Source: an uncultured Clostridia bacterium (GTDB lineage Bacteria > Bacillota > Clostridia > TANB77 > CAG-508). Taken from it: a stretch of 53,725 nucleotides of DNA. The stretch lies in contig CALWZV010000002.1 of assembly GCA_944386115.1 (NCBI GenBank), positions 1-53,725 on the forward strand, written 5' to 3'. A program made the translations under genes and the position numbers. Below, piece by piece: positions 20,078 through 30,346 of the stretch; position 1 is the stretch's first letter; each line of letters begins with the position of its first letter. A model generated the notes under the pieces. The model saw only the letters and a program-made list of their open reading frames with translations. It searched no databases and was not told where the DNA came from.

Positions 20078-21861
20078 ATGAAAATAATTAATAAAATAAA
20101 AGATAAAATATCATTTTTAAATGGTACAAAAAATGAAAAGGATATAATTTCACCATCATATATAAATACAACTAATCCGAAATATATAGAAATAGAAAAT
20201 ATGTATTATTCAGGATTAATAGCAGTAAATTATTATAGAGAATATTCAGATTTAATATTAAAAAATTTAATTGATACAGATATTAATATGAATATTTCAA
20301 TTTTTTATGAAAAACAAGATACATATAAAACAATAAGAGATTTAACATATCATATTGGAAATGTTTCTGTGCGGATTAGAAAACAAAAATAGCCAAGACT
20401 TTGATATTGCAGCATTTACATACAATGATGCAAAATATATTAGAAAAGAAATTCAAGTAAATAATGAAAATTTATATTTTTTATATATTTATTTTAATTT
20501 ATTTTCTAATAATCTAAAAGAATTAGAATATTTAATAAATAAAATAGAAGGAATATCATCAAGTATTGGAATACAAACAAGAAAAGCAAATTTCAGGCAA
20601 GAACAGTTATTTTTATCATGTATTCCAATAATGGAAAATAACCAAGATATAAAAATTGCAAGTAGAAGAAATATATTAACTAATGGTCTATTAGCAACAT
20701 ATCCATTTGTTTCATCATCTATTTTTGATGAAAACGGAATATATATTGGAAATAATATTTATAATAATTCTTTGGTTTTTATTGATAGATATAACACAGA
20801 AAAATATAAAAATGCAAATATATGTGTATTTGGAACAAGTGGTTCTCGGTAAATCATTTTATATAAAATTATTAGCATTAAGATACAGACTACTTGGTAT
20901 AGAACAATATATAATAGATCCGGAAAGAGAATATACAAAATTATGTGAAAGCGTAGATGGTACTATATTAAAAATAGGGCCAACATCAAATACATATATT
21001 AATGTTTTTGATATAAGAGAAGAAAGTATTGAAGAAACAACTGGATATCTTGCAACTAAAATTTCAAAATTAATTGGGTTTTTCAATTTAATATTTGGAA
21101 ATATGGATGAAGAAGAAAAAGCAATATTAGAAGAAAAAATAATACTAACATATAAAGAAAAAAATATAACGTTTAATGATGAAACATTATATAAAAATGA
21201 AAAAGATGGTAAAGTTTTTAAATCTAGCAAAGATATGCCAATATTAGAAGATTTATATAATATATTAGAAAAAGATGAAAATGTAAAAAAATTAAAAATA
21301 AAATTAATTCCATTTGTTAAAGGGTCTTTAAAATTTTTTAATAATTATACAAATATTGAATTAAATAATAAATTAATTGTTGCAGATATATATGATCTTG
21401 GTGAAGAAAACTTGAAATACGGTATGTATTTATTTACAGATATATTTTGGGATAAAATTAAAAAAAATAGAGAAATAAAAAAAGCAATATATTTAGATGA
21501 AATATGGAGATTAATAGGTGTAACTTCAAATAAAGAAGTAGCAAGTTTTATATATAAAATATTTAAAACAATAAGAAAATATGGAGGAAGTAGTGTTGCA
21601 ATAACACAAGATATATATGATTTATTTAGTTTAGAAAATGGAACATATGGAAAAAGTATATTAAACAATTCAAGCATAAAAACATTTTTTTCTTTAGAAG
21701 AAGAAAATATAATTTTACTAAGTAAATATACAAATTTATCAGAAAAAGAAAAAATAGAAATAAAATCATTAAAAAGAGGGGAATGTTTAATTTTTGCACA
21801 AGAGGATCATATATTAACTAAAATAGAAGCAGCAGATTTTGAAAAAGAAGCTATAATTTAA
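20078..21861 (+). CDS. VirB4/TraE-type T4SS ATPase, read through two CGG recoding sites
   Basis: VirB4-type ATPases power substrate transfer and pilus assembly in type IV secretion. The gene appears as three overlapping pieces. Skipping one C at 20372 and one at 20847 joins them into a 593-residue protein, and the length is 3n+2 as two skips require. The second site restores Walker A FGTSGSGKSFY (about 251-261). Later motifs are IIDPEREYTKL (about 282-292), Walker B KAIYLDEIWRL (about 468) and SVAITQDIYDL (about 505-515), which match the family. A GTG two codons upstream is possible, but ATG with AAAGGG is better. Confidence 0.9.
20372..20375 (+). other. CGGA recoding site 1 in the VirB4-type gene
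   Basis: GTG-C-GGA-TTA. The extra C is at 20372 and GGA is Gly99. The zero frame stops five codons after CGG. Confidence 0.8.
20847..20850 (+). other. CGGT recoding site 2 in the VirB4-type gene
   Basis: TCT-C-GGT-AAA. The extra C is at 20847. GGT is the Walker A glycine before Lys-Ser. The zero frame reads CGG TAA. Confidence 0.87.
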
Positions 21862-21882
21862 AATTATTAAAAGGATAAAAAA

Positions 21883-23023
21883 ATGAAAAAAATAATAACA
21901 GCAATACGGAGAACCAAAAATAAATACAGAATTAATAAAAACAAAAAAATATAATATATTAGCACCAGATATTCAATATGAAGAAGGAATAATAGAAATA
22001 TTAAATAAAAATATTTATCCAGATATTTTAATAATAAATGAAAAAATAATAAGAGAAAATTTAATAGAATTTTTAGAAAAAATAAAAATATATGAATTTA
22101 ATAAAATAATTATATTATTAAATAAAAATGAAAAAATAGAAAAATATTTAAATGAAAATAAAATAAATTATATTTTTTATAAAAATATAAAAAATGATCT
22201 AATTAATTTAATTGATAAAAAAATTAAATCTGAAAATAAAATTAATAAAATTATTAAAAAAATAAAATTAATAAAAATAATAAAAAAATTCAAAATAACA
22301 AAAATAAAAATAATAAAAAAATTCAAAAAAATAATGAACATAAAAAAAATTCCCCAAAAACATTTTTCCAAAAAAAATATTGAAGAAAATAACTTAATTT
22401 TTATAATGGGAAATTCGGGAATAGGAAAAAGCATATTTTCTGCATTAATTGCAAAATATTATGAAAAAAATAAAATATTGCTAATTGATTTTGATAATAT
22501 AAATAATAGTTTATGTACATTATATGGAATAAAGAAAAAAGAAAAAGAAGAAATAATTAATATAAATAAAAAAATAAAATTAATTTATAATATAGAAATA
22601 TTTTTAGACAATAATAAAAAATTTGATAAAAATAAATTTAATAAAATGATAGAAAAATTTAAAATAAATCACAAAATAATAATTGACACAAACACAAATA
22701 ATTATGAATTAATAAAATCAATAATAAAAAATAATGAAATTATTTTTATTACAGAAGCAAATTTAATTGAATTAAATAAAAGTAAAAAAATATTAAAAAA
22801 AATTATTTATAATTTTTTAATTGAAAGAAATAAAATAAAAATATTAATAAATAAATATAATAAAAATTCTATAGATAAAAATATAATAAAAAATATATTT
22901 AGTGATTTTAATATAATTGGAAAATTAGATTATAGTGATGAAATTAATTTATTTATAAATAAAAATACCATAAAAAATAATAAAATAAAAAAAGAAATAA
23001 CAAATATTATAAAAAAAATATAA
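21883..23023 (+). CDS. CpaE/ParA-like ATPase of the T4SS operon, read through a CGG recoding site
   Basis: The open frame appears to begin only at 22334, but skipping one C at 21907 opens a continuous frame from the ATG at 21883, giving 379 residues (length 3n+1). Residues 1-110 (ITAIGEPKINTELIK, then ILAPDIQYEEGIIEIL) look like a pseudo-receiver domain as in CpaE-type proteins. A Lys/Ile/Asn-rich linker follows (about 115-165). The P-loop GNSGIGKS lies at about 176-183, and LLIDFDNINNS resembles the ParA second motif. The likely role is ATPase-driven placement or regulation of the secretion machine. Composition is extreme, with mostly Lys, Asn and Ile. Confidence 0.75.
21907..21910 (+). other. 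CGGA recoding site near the start of the CpaE-like gene
   Basis: ATA-C-GGA-GAA. The extra C is at 21907 and GGA is Gly9. After the skip the frame is open for 142 codons to the first internal ATG and then to the natural stop. Confidence 0.78.
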
Positions 23024-23035
23024 GGAGGTGAGAAA

Positions 23036-23752
23036 ATGTCGGAATTAGTATTAGAAAATTCAATTGATAATAATTTAGAAAATTCGATTGAAAAGGAACA
23101 AAATAATTTCTTAGAAACAACCTTAGGGAAAGCAATAAATGTAGGATTAGATTTAGGAATAAGAGCTCTATTTCCAGATTTAATAGAAGATCAAATAATA
23201 AATATAAAAGACACTTTTTTAAATGAGGGGTTTAAAGAAGGAATAAATGAAATAGTAGATTCAGCAATAGATTTAGGTAAAAGTGTTATAGGAATATTTA
23301 CAGGAAAGTTTGAAAATATATCACAAGTCCAAACTGCTGTAAAAAGTGGAGGAATAATTGATAGCACATCTAATTTAATTGATTTTGTATTAAATAAAAT
23401 CCAAAAAAATGATTTATTATCTAACACAACCATTAATATTATAAAAAAAGGAAAAGATTTATTATTAGATAATGTAAATAAAAATATAGAAAACACATTA
23501 ACAAAACAGGTAACATCTATAGAAAAATTAAATGAATATTCTGAAAATTGGAATAAATATTTTGAGCTAAAAGATTTTAATAATATGGATAAGGAATTTG
23601 AAAAAATACAAAATGAATTAAAAGAAGTAATACCATTAGAAAATACTTTAAAACAGGTTCGAAAAATAGAAAATATACATAACTTAATAAAAAATAATGG
23701 ACAAAATTTTGATATTAGTGAAATTGAAAAAGAGTTGGCAGAAAAACTATAA
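23036..23752 (+). CDS. Hypothetical protein of the T4SS operon
   Basis: A 238-residue protein with an excellent ribosome site (GGAGGTGAG). It is acidic at the N-terminus, then has alternating short hydrophobic and charged helices (LGKAINVGLDLGIRALFPD; EIVDSAIDLGKSVIGIF) and a C-terminal probable coiled coil (about 170-238). It has no cysteine-rich or catalytic motif, signal peptide or clear membrane helix. I do not recognise it. It is the last gene before a strong terminator and gyrA; small helical proteins of this kind accompany Firmicute T4SS genes, so a secreted substrate or assembly factor is possible. Confidence 0.65.
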   Translation: MSELVLENSIDNNLENSIEKEQNNFLETTLGKAINVGLDLGIRALFPDLIEDQIINIKDTFLNEGFKEGINEIVDSAIDLGKSVIGIFTGKFENISQVQTAVKSGGIIDSTSNLIDFVLNKIQKNDLLSNTTINIIKKGKDLLLDNVNKNIENTLTKQVTSIEKLNEYSENWNKYFELKDFNNMDKEFEKIQNELKEVIPLENTLKQVRKIENIHNLIKNNGQNFDISEIEKELAEKL

Positions 23753-23762
23753 ACACAAGAAA

Positions 23763-23801
23763 AAACTAAAAAAAATATGCTTGCATATTTTTTTTTAGTT
23801 T
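23763..23801 (+). terminator. Terminator of the T4SS operon
   Basis: Long hairpin AAACTAAAAAAAATATGC / GCATATTTTTTTTAGTTT with a two-base loop, ten bases after the last gene. The A/T part would allow it to work in both directions. Confidence 0.8.
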
Positions 23802-23809
23802 AGTATAAT
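23781..23809 (+). promoter_or_regulatory. gyrA promoter overlapping the terminator
   Basis: TTGCAT at 23781-23786 and TATAAT at 23804-23809, 17 bases apart. The -35 box lies in the descending arm of the upstream terminator, so gyrA has its own promoter although T4SS genes separate it from gyrB. Confidence 0.6.
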
Positions 23810-23868
23810 ACAAAAGTAAAGTAAAAAATATTTCAAATTAAATATATATGGACGGAGAGGAAAATAAA

Positions 23869-26304
23869 ATGGACAAAATTAAAGAAAACATTATTCAAAG
23901 AAATATAGAAGCAGAAATGAAAACATCATATATAGATTATGCAATGAGTGTTATAGTATCACGTGCGTTACCTGATGTAAGAGACGGATTAAAGCCAGTA
24001 CACAGAAGAATTTTATATGCAATGCATGAAGATGGAATAACATCAGATAAACCATATAGAAAGTGTGCAAATACTGTTGGATCTGTATTAGGAAGATATC
24101 ATCCACATGGTGATGCAGCAGTATATGATGCAATGGTAAGAATGGCTCAAGATTTTTCATTAAGATATATGTTCATTGATGGACATGGTAATTTTGGATC
24201 AATAGATGGAGACGGTGCAGCAGCGATGAGGTATACAGAAGCAAGAATGTCAAAAATTGCAGAACAAATGTTAGTAGACATAGAAAAAAACACTGTAGAT
24301 TTTATGCCAAACTATGATGATAGATTACAAGAGCCAACAGTATTACCTTCAAAAGTTCCATCATTATTGATAAATGGTTCATCAGGAATTGCAGTTGGAA
24401 TGGCAACTAACATACCTCCACATAATATAACAGAGGTAATAAATGGAACAATAAAACTAATAGATAATGAAAATATTACAACAGAAGAATTAATGCAAGA
24501 AATAAAAGGACCGGATTTTCCAACAGAAGGAATAATATTAGGAAAACAAGGAATAAAAGATGCTTATGCAACAGGAAGAGGAAAAATAACTTTAAGAGCC
24601 GAAACAGAAATAGAAGAAATGAATAATAACAAGCAAAGAATAATTGTAAAATCATTACCATATCAAGTAAATAAAGCGAAACTTATAGAAAATATGTCAG
24701 CTTTAGTAAGAGAAAAAAGACTAGAGGGTATTTCAGAAATAAGAGACGAATCTGATAGAATTGATAGAGTAAGAATAGTAATAGAATTAAAAAGAGATAC
24801 AAATGCACAAGTATTATTAAATCAGTTATTTAAAAACACACAGATGCAAGACACATTTGGAGTTATAATGTTAGCATTAGTAGATGGAGAACCAAAAATT
24901 CTTACACTAAAAGAATGTTTAGAAAACTATATAAAACACAGAAAAACTGTTACAATAAGAAGGACAAAATTTGAACTAGATAAAGCAGAAGCAAGAGCTC
25001 ATATATTAGAAGGATTAAGAATAGCAATTGATAATATAGATGAAGTAATTAATATTATTAGGAATTCATATGATGATGCAAAAGAAAGATTAATGGAAAG
25101 ATTTGGACTATCTGAAATTCAAGCACAAGCAATTTTAGATATGAGATTGAAAACACTATCTGGTTTGCAAAGAGAAAAAATTGAAGAAGAATATAATGAA
25201 TTAATGAAATTAATTGCATATTTAAAAGAAGTTTTAGAAAGTGAGCAGTTAGTTTTAAATATAGTAAAAACAGAATTGCTAGAAATGAAAGAAAAATTCG
25301 GAGATGAAAGAAAAACTAAAATAGTAGCATCAGAAGGAGAAATTGATGTAGAGGACTTAATAAAAGAAGAGCAAAATGTTATTGCATTAACTCATTTTGG
25401 CTACATAAAAAGAATGCCTATAGATACATATAAGAGCCAAAAAAGAGGTGGAAAGGGAATTACTGGTATATCAACAAGAGAAGAGGACTTTGTAAAAGAA
25501 ATTTTTACAGCATCAACGCATGATACAATTTTATTCTTTAGTAATAAAGGAAAATTATATAGACTAAGAGGATACGAATTACCAGAAGCAGGAAGAACTG
25601 CTAAAGGAACAGCAATAGTTAATCTATTAAGTCTAGATCCAGGGGAAAAAGTTTCTACAATAATACCAATACCTAATTTTGCAGAAGGAAAATATTTGCT
25701 TTTTGCGACTAAGAAAGGTTTTATAAAGAAAACCTCATTATTAGAATATAATTCAGCAAGAAAAACTGGATTACAGGCAATAACCTTAAGAGAAGATGAT
25801 GAGGTAATAAATGTAAGATTAACTGATGGTCAAGACAATATAGTATTAGTTACAAGACAAGGAATGAGTATTACATTTGATGAAAAAGATGTAAGGCCTA
25901 TGGGAAGAGTATCACAAGGTGTAATAGGCATGAAACTAGATGAAAATGATTATGTAATAGGAATGGAATCTATTATTACGAATTCTAATAGAACATTGCT
26001 TGCAATAACAGAAAATGGATTTGGAAAAAGAACAGAATTAGATGAATATAAAGTACAGACAAGAGGAGGAAAAGGAGTTATGACATATAAAGTAACTCCT
26101 AAGACGGGAGAAATAGTTGGAATTAGAATAGTAGAAGAAACAGATGATGTAATGTTAATAACAGATACGGGTGTAATAATAAGATTGAATGTTTCAAACA
26201 TAAGCATACTAGGAAGGGTAACACAAGGAGTAACACTAATGAGAACAAATGAAGGAAAAGTTGTTAGTATTGAAAAAATAACAGAAGAAAAAGAAGAAAA
26301 CTAA
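23869..26304 (+). CDS. gyrA: DNA gyrase subunit A
   Basis: An 811-residue GyrA. The winged-helix region holds VSRALPDVRDGLKPVHRRIL (about 26-45) and the active-site tyrosine in AAMRYTEARMS (about 122). The fluoroquinolone-determining segment reads HPHGDAAVYDAMVRMAQ. The GyrA box QKRGGKG (about 527), which wraps DNA, and the C-terminal beta-pinwheel repeats are intact. I used the ATG after GGAGAGG instead of the upstream ATG that overlaps it. It contains no in-frame CGG, whereas its partner gyrB needs one recoding event. Confidence 0.97.
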   Translation: MDKIKENIIQRNIEAEMKTSYIDYAMSVIVSRALPDVRDGLKPVHRRILYAMHEDGITSDKPYRKCANTVGSVLGRYHPHGDAAVYDAMVRMAQDFSLRYMFIDGHGNFGSIDGDGAAAMRYTEARMSKIAEQMLVDIEKNTVDFMPNYDDRLQEPTVLPSKVPSLLINGSSGIAVGMATNIPPHNITEVINGTIKLIDNENITTEELMQEIKGPDFPTEGIILGKQGIKDAYATGRGKITLRAETEIEEMNNNKQRIIVKSLPYQVNKAKLIENMSALVREKRLEGISEIRDESDRIDRVRIVIELKRDTNAQVLLNQLFKNTQMQDTFGVIMLALVDGEPKILTLKECLENYIKHRKTVTIRRTKFELDKAEARAHILEGLRIAIDNIDEVINIIRNSYDDAKERLMERFGLSEIQAQAILDMRLKTLSGLQREKIEEEYNELMKLIAYLKEVLESEQLVLNIVKTELLEMKEKFGDERKTKIVASEGEIDVEDLIKEEQNVIALTHFGYIKRMPIDTYKSQKRGGKGITGISTREEDFVKEIFTASTHDTILFFSNKGKLYRLRGYELPEAGRTAKGTAIVNLLSLDPGEKVSTIIPIPNFAEGKYLLFATKKGFIKKTSLLEYNSARKTGLQAITLREDDEVINVRLTDGQDNIVLVTRQGMSITFDEKDVRPMGRVSQGVIGMKLDENDYVIGMESIITNSNRTLLAITENGFGKRTELDEYKVQTRGGKGVMTYKVTPKTGEIVGIRIVEETDDVMLITDTGVIIRLNVSNISILGRVTQGVTLMRTNEGKVVSIEKITEEKEEN

Positions 26305-26327
26305 AAGAAAATTATATTGAATAAAAA

Positions 26328-26367
26328 ATAAATGTATACACCAAAAGTGTTTGCATTTATTTTTTTA
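26328..26367 (+). terminator. Terminator after gyrA
   Basis: Imperfect inverted repeat AAATG..ACAC / GTGT..CATTT with a CAAAA loop, followed by a T-rich run (ATTTTTTTA). Confidence 0.7.
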
Positions 26368-26512
26368 TTGCATAGGGAAAATCAAATTTTTCATTGATAT
26401 TTCAGTATTTATAACGATTTTTCCGTATGCAACAAGGTTAGGCTACATTAGTTCGTCCGAGCAAAGCGAGGACATGTATTTATTTCGCCGTTGCTTCAAA
26501 GACTTGCCCTGT
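26368..26512. repeat. GC-richer hairpin element, possible dispersed repeat
   Basis: Arms TTGCATAGGGAAAATC (26368-26383) and GATTTTTCCGTATGCAA (26416-26432) pair almost perfectly around a 32-base loop. A second small hairpin GTCC / GGAC with purine-rich loop is at 26455-26473. Base composition is much less AT-rich than the desert that follows. No ORF is present. The form suggests a small non-autonomous repeat or structured RNA; copy number elsewhere is unknown to me. Confidence 0.45.
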
Positions 26513-26519
26513 GAAACAC

Positions 26520-27828
26520 TTTTCTTATAAAATAATTATAAAAATATATAAAAAAAATTAATAATAAAATAAAAATTAAATTAGTAAAATAAAAAAATAA
26601 TTTAAAAAAATAAATAATAAAAAATAAAATTAAAAAACAAAAAAATAATTTATAAAAAATTTAATAATAAAAAGTAAATTAAAAAAACAAATAAAAAATA
26701 ATTTAAAAAATTAATATTAAAAAAATAAAAATAAAAAATTAATTTATAAAAAATTAATATTAAAAAAATAAAAATAAAAAAATAAATTTATTAATAATAA
26801 AAAATTATTATAAAAAATCAAAACATAAATTATTAAATTAATTAAAAAAAATTAATTTAATAATTTAAAAAATTTTTAATAAAAAATAAGAAAAAATTAT
26901 TTTGTATAAAACAATTTAAAAATATTTTACAAAATAATAATGAATAAAAGTTTTAAGAAAATGATGTATAAATTTAAAATTTAATTTTGAATTTAAAGAT
27001 TAATAATAATGAAAAAATTAAAAATAATTTTGAAGAAATTACCATAAAAGAAAACAAGATGCGAATTGAGTAAAATAAAAAAGATGATGGTAAGAAAAAT
27101 AAAATTTAAGATAAAATATATAATAATTTAAGATAACGTCAAAGAAGAATTTAGAAAATTGTAAAAAAAAGATAAATAGAAAGCATCGGGTATAATGGAA
27201 AGGAGAAATTTAATAAAGAGAAGAAAAATATCAACATAATAAAATTATGTAAATAAAATAAAAATATTTGACAAAAAGGAATAATACAATTTAGACAATA
27301 AACAAAACTATATTATAAAAATTAGAATAGTTGCTATTTGAATTCATAATATTTAATTTGTAATTTTTACCAAAGCTGATGAAAAAATAAAATTTATATA
27401 AAAGACAAAAATCATCAAAAAAATAAAAAAATAAAATCGAGTATAAAAATTAAATTATAAATATAAAAAATAATTATAAAAAATTTTTAAAAAAATAATT
27501 TTAAAAATTTAATAATAAAAAACGAAATTAAGAAACAAAAAATTAATAATAAAAAACAAATTAAAAAAATAATTTTAAAAATTAATAATAAAAAAATGAA
27601 ATAAAAAAAACTAAAAATAAAAAATTATAGAAAATTAATAATAAAAACAATTATAAAAAAATAATTTATGAAAAAATAATTATAAAATAAAATTAAAATA
27701 TAGATAAAGAAATTATAGAAATAATAAAAATAATAAAAATAATAAAAATAATAAAAAATTTATAAAAAATTAAATATAAAAACATTAAAAATAATATTTT
27801 TAAATATATTATAAAAATTAAATATAAT
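26520..27828. other. 1.3-kb A/T desert without genes
   Basis: Nearly pure A/T with short quasi-repeats of the kind AAAAATTAATATTAAAAAA. No open frame of note on either strand. The middle (about 26930-27440) is slightly less extreme, and one frame there reads NEKIKNNFEEITIKENK before stops, which may be the remnant of a Lys/Asn-rich gene. It separates two converging transcription units (gyrA rightward, DnaC-like operon leftward). Confidence 0.5.
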
Positions 27829-27832
27829 AAAA

Positions 27833-27855
27833 CACAAGTGGTAAAACCACTTGTG
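27833..27855 (-). terminator. Terminator of the minus-strand replication/T4SS operon
   Basis: Perfect ten-base inverted repeat CACAAGTGGT / ACCACTTGTG with a three-base loop, followed by TTTTATTAT on the minus strand, about 40 bases past the DnaC-like stop. Confidence 0.85.
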
Positions 27856-27893
27856 AAAATAATAAGATATAAAAACAAATAAAAGATTATTAT

Positions 27894-28886
27894 TTATTTA
27901 AATCTAATATCATCTCCATAAAATTTACATACTGTATAATAACCAACAATTCTTGAAGCAATTCTTTCATCATAAATAGAGTAAATATTTTGCAGACTTA
28001 AATTAGTTGAAATAATTGTTTTGGTAATTTTTTTATTTTGATTTAATATTCTTGTATTTATTATATTAAATAATTCAACAAATTTCATGCTATTTATATT
28101 TTCTGTTCCGAGATCGTCTATTATTAATAAATCTACATTTAATAAATTTTCAATAATATTTTGATTTGAGTTTGGCTTTCCAAATCTATAATTTATAATT
28201 TCATCTAACATAACTGGTGCAGTTTGATATAATACTGTTTTATTTTTTTTTAATATTTCATTTGCTATACAATTACTTAAAAAGGTTTTTCCAAGTCCAG
28301 AATTACCAATAAATATAAGATTTTTTTCATCTGGATTTTCAAAATTATTTATAAAATTTATTGCTATATTTTTAATTTTTTTAATATTTTCTCTAGGAGA
28401 AATATTAATCCTATATTTATCATGATTTATTTCTTCAGAATATAAATTCTCATTAAAATTTTCAAAATTTTCTTTTTCTAAATTACCAATATTAGATTTA
28501 TTATATTCTATATTAAATAATTCTTGTTTTAAACAATTGCACATTATAGATTTTAATCCGTTATTTATATATCCGGTGTCATTACAAATAGAACATTCAA
28601 AATGTGGTTCTAAATATTTTTCATCTAAATTTAATGAATTTAGAATTTTTAATTTTTCTTTTTTCAATTTTTCTTTTTTTTCTTCAAGTAAAGATATAGA
28701 ATTTTCTTTTGAATTTAATATTGATTTTGCAAAATTTATAGCAGCATTGCTTAATTCCATATCTATCTCTTGCAATCTTTTATTTTTTTTATATAGATCG
28801 TTTTTTCTCTTTTCTAAATCTTCTAAAGCTTTAAACCTTTTTTGTTCATATTGTTTTAAAACATATTTTAAATTTTGACTATCCAT
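27894..28886 (-). CDS. DnaC/DnaI-family helicase-loader-like ATPase
   Basis: A 330-residue protein with an N-terminal coiled coil (about 5-90), a zinc site CSICNDTG followed by CNC (about 97-118), and an AAA+ domain with Walker A GNSGLGKTFL (about 193-202) and Walker B LLIIDDLGTE (about 251-260), then STNLSLQNI and DERIASRI, the sensor and arginine-finger region of DnaC-like proteins. It should load the replicative helicase. It follows a DnaD-like gene by 12 bases, matching the DnaD/DnaI primosome pair of Firmicutes. It could be the chromosomal DnaI or an element-borne loader. Confidence 0.88.
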   Translation of the reverse strand: MDSQNLKYVLKQYEQKRFKALEDLEKRKNDLYKKNKRLQEIDMELSNAAINFAKSILNSKENSISLLEEKKEKLKKEKLKILNSLNLDEKYLEPHFECSICNDTGYINNGLKSIMCNCLKQELFNIEYNKSNIGNLEKENFENFNENLYSEEINHDKYRINISPRENIKKIKNIAINFINNFENPDEKNLIFIGNSGLGKTFLSNCIANEILKKNKTVLYQTAPVMLDEIINYRFGKPNSNQNIIENLLNVDLLIIDDLGTENINSMKFVELFNIINTRILNQNKKITKTIISTNLSLQNIYSIYDERIASRIVGYYTVCKFYGDDIRFK

Positions 28887-28898
28887 AATAAAATTCCT

Positions 28899-29877
28899 TT
28901 ATTGTTTTTTAGCTTGAATATTTTCATAAATAGCATCTAAATCTTCATATTGTCTTTGATTATAAGAGTTAAATGAACTTTTCTTTTCTAATTCTTTTAC
29001 ATTCTTGTTTTTTTGCTTCATATCTTGCATAAATTTTTCAATATCCTCAGCAGTTTTTAAAGAATGTTCATGCCAGCTGGTTATTAATTTATCTAAATAA
29101 TCAAAACTAAAATTAGGTTTAGATGTAGTTTTTTTAAGTGCTATATCAATTATATTAATTTCATATCCAAAATCAACTACCCATTTTTCTATATATGCTT
29201 CTTCAAATTGGGTAAGCATACGTGTAAGTCTAAGTTTTTTAGAAATAGATTTTTTTATAGTAGATAATTTTTCCTGTTTATGAAAATATGAGTCCAAGTC
29301 TGTAAAAGTTTTTATATTATTTTTATACCAGCTATCAGCAACTGTTTCAACATATCTTTTATGAAGAGCAGATTTATCAAAGCAATATCCAAAAAGTGCA
29401 ATCATAACCTGTTCATCAAAATTATATTTTTTAAACCAGAAGTTAATATCATTATACCATGAAGGTGACATTATGCCTTGGAAATATAAATTATTAATAT
29501 TTTCAATTGCTTTTGCTCTATATTGATTCTTTTTGTTTTTCTCTATATCTTCAGGTGAAATTGTTAGTTTAGGCTTGTATAATTTATTTAATTCAATTTC
29601 TTGTAAATTGTTTATAATATATCCAGTATTTTTTTTTGTTATTACTCCGCAAATCTTCCCAATAAGCACATGCTTCTTGAATATCTTTAAATGGTAAAGC
29701 AAGTGATTTAGAGAGATCTGTAAGTTTAATTTCTTTATTATATTTAGATAAAAAGACAAGGTATAAATATACTTTTATGTAATTTCCACTAGCACAAGAT
29801 AAATATTCTGTAAAGAAAACATCAGGTAATTCGGTTGTTGAAAATAAGAAAGATTTTTCATTTTGTTCTAATTTCAT
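28899..29877 (-). CDS. DnaD-domain replication protein, read through a CGG recoding site
   Basis: The gene appears as two overlapping frames. Skipping one C at 29649 joins them into a 325-residue protein (length 3n+1). The N-terminal part (MKLEQNEKSFLFSTTELPDVFF) is a winged-helix domain in which LKDIQEACAYWEDLGVI-like sequence (here LPFKDIQEACAYWEDLGVI) is typical of DnaD/DnaB. The C-terminal part contains DnaD-type helical repeats, with YIEKWVVDFGYEINIIDIA as the clearest signature (about 222-240). DnaD remodels DNA at primosome assembly. Start ATG follows GGGGGAAT. It is followed by its probable partner, the DnaC-like gene. Confidence 0.87.
29646..29649 (-). other. CGGA recoding site in the DnaD-like gene
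   Basis: TTG-C-GGA-GTA. The extra C is at 29649 and GGA is Gly77, in the turn of the winged helix (WEDLGVI). Confidence 0.83.
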
Positions 29878-30043
29878 ATTTATTCCCCCATATTGTGACA
29901 TGTATATTAATAGGCTTATAATAAATAAGGCCAAACTACCTTTTAAAGTATATATTTTAGTATATTTAATAAAGCCATTTCATCCTTTGCTAATGTATAA
30001 AATTATATCATTTTGAAAATAGATTTACAACTAAAAAATATAA

Positions 30044-30337
30044 TTACATATAAAAATATATTTTTTTAGACTTTATAAATTTTAAAATATATAACAAAAC
30101 ATATAAAATATTTTCGTTATTAAATCCAATAAAACTTAATATTGAAAGAGGAAAACAAAATAAAATAAATAGAAATATTTTTATATTTAAATTTGAAAAA
30201 AATATATTAATTAAACAAAATATGAAAATATACCAAACAAGATTAAAAACAGCTGTTGAATAATCAATAAATCCAAATAATTTATGAGAGAAATTATAAT
30301 TTTTAGGGAAAATAAATTTCAAAATAATTACCTCCAT
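30044..30337 (-). CDS. VirB3/PrgI-like small T4SS membrane protein
   Basis: A 97-residue protein with a short polar N-terminus (FIFPKNYNFSHKLFGFIDY) and two or three hydrophobic helices (about 28-48, 52-70, 75-88) ending in a basic tail. Size, topology and position next to a VirB6-like gene fit the VirB3/PrgI component that sits by VirB4 in the membrane. No strict motif proves it. It lies 9 bases after the VirB6-like stop, with AGGT before the start. Confidence 0.6.
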   Translation of the reverse strand: MEVIILKFIFPKNYNFSHKLFGFIDYSTAVFNLVWYIFIFCLINIFFSNLNIKIFLFILFCFPLSILSFIGFNNENILYVLLYILKFIKSKKIYFYM

Positions 30338-30346
30338 TTTAAAATA

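Noticed and set aside
26505..26520. Half parS-like sequence (TGTTTCAC on the minus strand)
   Set aside because: Only one half-site is present; the other half does not match. No full parS was seen in the window.
26520..27828. CRISPR-like repeats in the A/T desert
   Set aside because: The repeats are low-complexity A/T quasi-repeats without constant unit, spacers or cas genes.
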